Assembly (NCBI GenBank): GCA_903834765.1
Contig: CAILKE010000007.1
Span: 1 to 36,814 of the forward strand
DNA length: 36,814 bases
Origin: an uncultured Bacteroidota bacterium
GTDB taxonomy: Bacteria; Bacteroidota; Bacteroidia; B-17B0; Aurantibacillaceae
Direction of reading: 5' to 3'
A program made the position numbers and the translations under genes. Within the stretch, counting starts at the first letter, position 1. Each line of letters begins with the position of its first letter. The notes beneath the pieces were generated by a model, which had not been told where the DNA came from, ran no database searches, and saw only the letters and a program-made list of their open reading frames with translations. Of the stretch, positions 35,801 through 36,814 are shown in pieces.

Positions 35801-36814
35801 CTAATATTACAGGTATTTTATCAGTTACTAATCCAATTGGTACAACAACTATAAGTCCATCAGTAACGGTTAGCGCATTACCAAGCGCAAGTATTACATC
35901 AGTTGGTTCCACTTCTGTTTGTCAAGGGTCTAGTGCATTATTAAATGCAAATACGGGCGCTGGTTTAACTTACCTATGGAGTTTAAATGGAACAACTATT
36001 AGCGGTGCAACAGCCGCAACCTATTCGGCAATAGCTGCAGGTATTTATTCGGTTTCAGTAAAAAATGCAGGCGGTTGTTCAAAACAATCAAATGGTATAA
36101 CGGTTACAGTTAATGCAGCTCCAACAGCAAGTATTTCAGCTGTTGGTTCAACTAGCATTTGTCAAGGCTCAAACTCTGTATTAAATGCTAACACAGGCAC
36201 TGGTTTATCTTACCAATGGACACAAAATGGTGCAAATATTAGCGGAGCAACAGCAGCATCTTATTCTGCCACTGCAGCAGGCAGTTATGCAGTAGTGGTT
36301 ACAAATACATTAAATTGTAATGCAACATCAAATACAGCAAGTGTAACAGTAAATACGTTACCGGTTGTAACTGCTAATGCAACAAGTACTGTTGTTTGTA
36401 CTGGGCAATCAATTACCTTAACAGGTGGTGGTGCAACTACTTATGCATGGTCGGGTGGAGTTACTAATGGTGTATCTTTTGCGCCAACAGTAAATGCTAC
36501 TTACACAGTAACAGGAACCGCAGCAACAGGTTGTACTAACACAGCAACTAAAGCAATTACAGTAAATACGTTACCTGTTGTAACAGCCAATGCAACAAGC
36601 TCTGCCGTTTGTTTAGGTCAAACAACAACCTTATCAGGTGGTGGTGCAAATACATATGCATGGTCAGGCGGTGTTACTAATGGTGTAGCTTTTGCACCAA
36701 CAGTAAATGCTACTTACACAGTAACAGGTACAGCAGCAACAGGCTGCACAAACACAGCAACTAAACAAATTACAGTAAATAATTTACCAACAGTTACAGC
36801 AAACGCAACAAGCA
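32803..36814 (+). CDS. Giant secreted beta-propeller and Ig-repeat protein, 3' end outside window
   Basis: The frame is open from ATG 32803 to the last base, 1337 codons with no stop seen at any point checked. A signal peptide (KKILSLIIFAYCIQNYLVGQ) comes first. A beta-sandwich, possibly F5/8-type, covers about residues 22-190, then one Ig-like unit (YQWSTGATTQTISV). From 33652 to 35570, 14 repeats of about 48 residues each carry a Y-x-GG-x-FT-x-x-G motif, resembling DUF5122-type propeller blades. An IPT/TIG-like domain (about 35640-35880) follows, then Ig-like repeats of 80 and 71 residues running off the end. A T9SS sorting domain is expected beyond the window but not visible. It is probably a surface or released binding protein. 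It starts 11 nt after the trypco2 gene. Confidence 0.88.
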   Translation, partial: MKKILSLIIFAYCIQNYLVGQTLITNGANFGISCTNSKYNLSAPNGAIPCSTMNAVQTSILFDGDCASNIMFNCASCSSSSVNSEIIFDTKRSVQLAKIILKGGRPSLGSATPVQLFTSSSQFGPWTQIGITFNQNVPAVVCAINTREITYTISNPKVSQFWKFTIAGNPGGCALGFDYNFTLEIALYELPLITTSVANPLINGGCTILTANTPGETYQWSTGATTQTISVCNSGVYTCTVTNTSFTGNQDHVASIAVTTLGQQDNLPGPNGEVYAIYKNGNNVYIGGDFNAVGPITGSGAQIDTTTAIANTSLPRVDGTINTTISDGAGGWFIGGTFTRVGNYVINNLAHINPNNTVDVGFKPEPNGAVFTLKLDNAVLYIGGAFTTVKGLANNYIAKLNKINGSPVFWNANANGIVRSIAQYADQVIVGGDFTSLGGGARNYLGAVDSIFVQLNAWNPNPNAAVYKVYVNGTKLYAGGDFTTIGGVSKQYGCGFTLPAFTTDGYNMGANSRIHDFVLNNNILYAAGTFTLIGGAARNYVAGMNYLNALANTFNATADGIVYSLAISSNKLMVGGAFSNIGGAARNRIATLSLTSGTATAWNPNVIGLKGTTSVVNSIATNSNNIYAGGYFYSVGASTRNNIASLDATTGLLTAWNPNANSIVRAIYADNTNVYLGGDFTTVNGSILKNRIAQINATTGTATGWNPNADGAVNALTAKGTTLFVGGAFANIGGGARAKIASLSTSSGGATAFNPTANGDVNALSIGGDTLYVGGAFTTIGGQTRNRVAAYGITSSALLATNPNANNTVNALSFANNKLYIAGTFTNIAAANRTYLAEYDVVGNALTSLDASFVTSSGINALFSSDVSLYQGGGYNFANQGQPINNLSAINTASAAVGYWQPQPDDIIRTIFAATDKVYVGGRFKTITSRYQPYFASTDLFVSSNSKPILTSLSSNTICVGDTIKVNGSGFIGVSAVKIGTTVMTYSVISSNLIKVFTTTNITGILSVTNPIGTTTISPSVTVSALPSASITSVGSTSVCQGSSALLNANTGAGLTYLWSLNGTTISGATAATYSAIAAGIYSVSVKNAGGCSKQSNGITVTVNAAPTASISAVGSTSICQGSNSVLNANTGTGLSYQWTQNGANISGATAASYSATAAGSYAVVVTNTLNCNATSNTASVTVNTLPVVTANATSTVVCTGQSITLTGGGATTYAWSGGVTNGVSFAPTVNATYTVTGTAATGCTNTATKAITVNTLPVVTANATSSAVCLGQTTTLSGGGANTYAWSGGVTNGVAFAPTVNATYTVTGTAATGCTNTATKQITVNNLPTVTANATS
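33652..35570 (+). repeat. Fourteen propeller-type coding repeats, period about 144 bp
   Basis: The Y-x-GG-x-FT motif recurs near 33652, 33796, 33940, 34085, 34229, 34372, 34516, 34677, 34822, 34969, 35113, 35257, 35403 and 35554. Most steps are 143-147 bp, with 161 between units 7 and 8. Confidence 0.85.
35887..36345 (+). repeat. Two Ig-like coding repeats, period 240 bp
   Basis: Units begin at 35887 and 36127 and encode GSTS-V/I-CQGS, LNANTG-x-GL-x-Y-x-W and ISGATAA-x-YSA in the same places. Confidence 0.85.
36346..36814 (+). repeat. Nearly identical 213-bp Ig-like repeats reaching the window end
   Basis: Units start with ACAGTAAAT at 36346, 36559 and 36772, exactly 213 bp apart; the first two differ mainly at third codon positions. 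Each encodes TANATS, a C-x-GQ strand, YAWSGGVTNGV and NATYTVTGTAATGCTNTATK. Confidence 0.9.

Noticed and set aside
33652-36814. Regular DNA repeats considered as a CRISPR array
   Set aside because: Units are 144-240 bp, in frame and encode conserved protein motifs; there are no short identical repeats with unique spacers.

Overview
The window is AT-rich chromosomal DNA from a member of the Bacteroidota. The evidence is a type B type IX secretion (T9SS) sorting domain on a large Ig-repeat surface protein, several promoters of the Bacteroidota form (TTTG, about 18-20 nt, then TAnnTTTG), no Shine-Dalgarno sequences, and family variants of UvrA and DnaK that I associate with this phylum. The genus cannot be fixed from the sequence. 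No tRNA, rRNA, CRISPR array, insertion sequence or phage gene was seen.

Layout. 1-240: the 3' end of a GIY-YIG nuclease gene. 266-2881 (-): cyanophycin synthetase CphA. 3132-6680 (+): secreted Ig/PKD-repeat protein with a T9SS tail. 6850-7344 (+): YfcE-type phosphoesterase. 7441-10879 (-): a run of four genes, LOG-family hydrolase, acyltransferase-3 membrane protein, crotonase, and D-3-hydroxybutyrate dehydrogenase. 10997-13870 (-): uvrA. 14099-20853 (+): a complete tripartite efflux operon (TetR regulator, TolC-like channel, lipoprotein adaptor, RND pump) with a TetR-like inverted repeat over its promoter and a terminator at its end. 20956-23814 (+): AddB-like nuclease with an iron-sulphur cysteine set. 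23843-24658 (-): panB, divergent from a lipoprotein gene (24756-25916, +). 26080-27984 (+): dnaK, followed by a strong terminator and a palindrome-rich intergenic element.

28262 to the right end is the accessory and most interesting part. On the minus strand an apparent three-gene operon reads ECF sigma factor, single-pass membrane TPR protein sharing the sigma gene's stop/start bases, and a membrane-anchored CHAT (caspase-like) protease with an intact His/Cys pair. By architecture this looks like a sigma factor, a membrane-bound anti-sigma-like partner and a periplasmic protease, that is, an envelope-to-nucleus-type relay using a caspase-fold protease. Divergent from it lie a small HTH protein, a protein I recognise as a trypsin-co-occurring domain 2 (trypco2) protein, and 11 nt after that a very large secreted protein with 14 evenly spaced propeller-type repeats followed by Ig-like repeats. 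That last gene is open from 32803 to the window end and has no stop inside the window.

The housekeeping genes (uvrA, dnaK, panB, cphA, efflux) look intact. The CHAT/sigma/trypco2 neighbourhood is the best candidate for an undescribed system; its functional links are inferred from architecture and proximity only.
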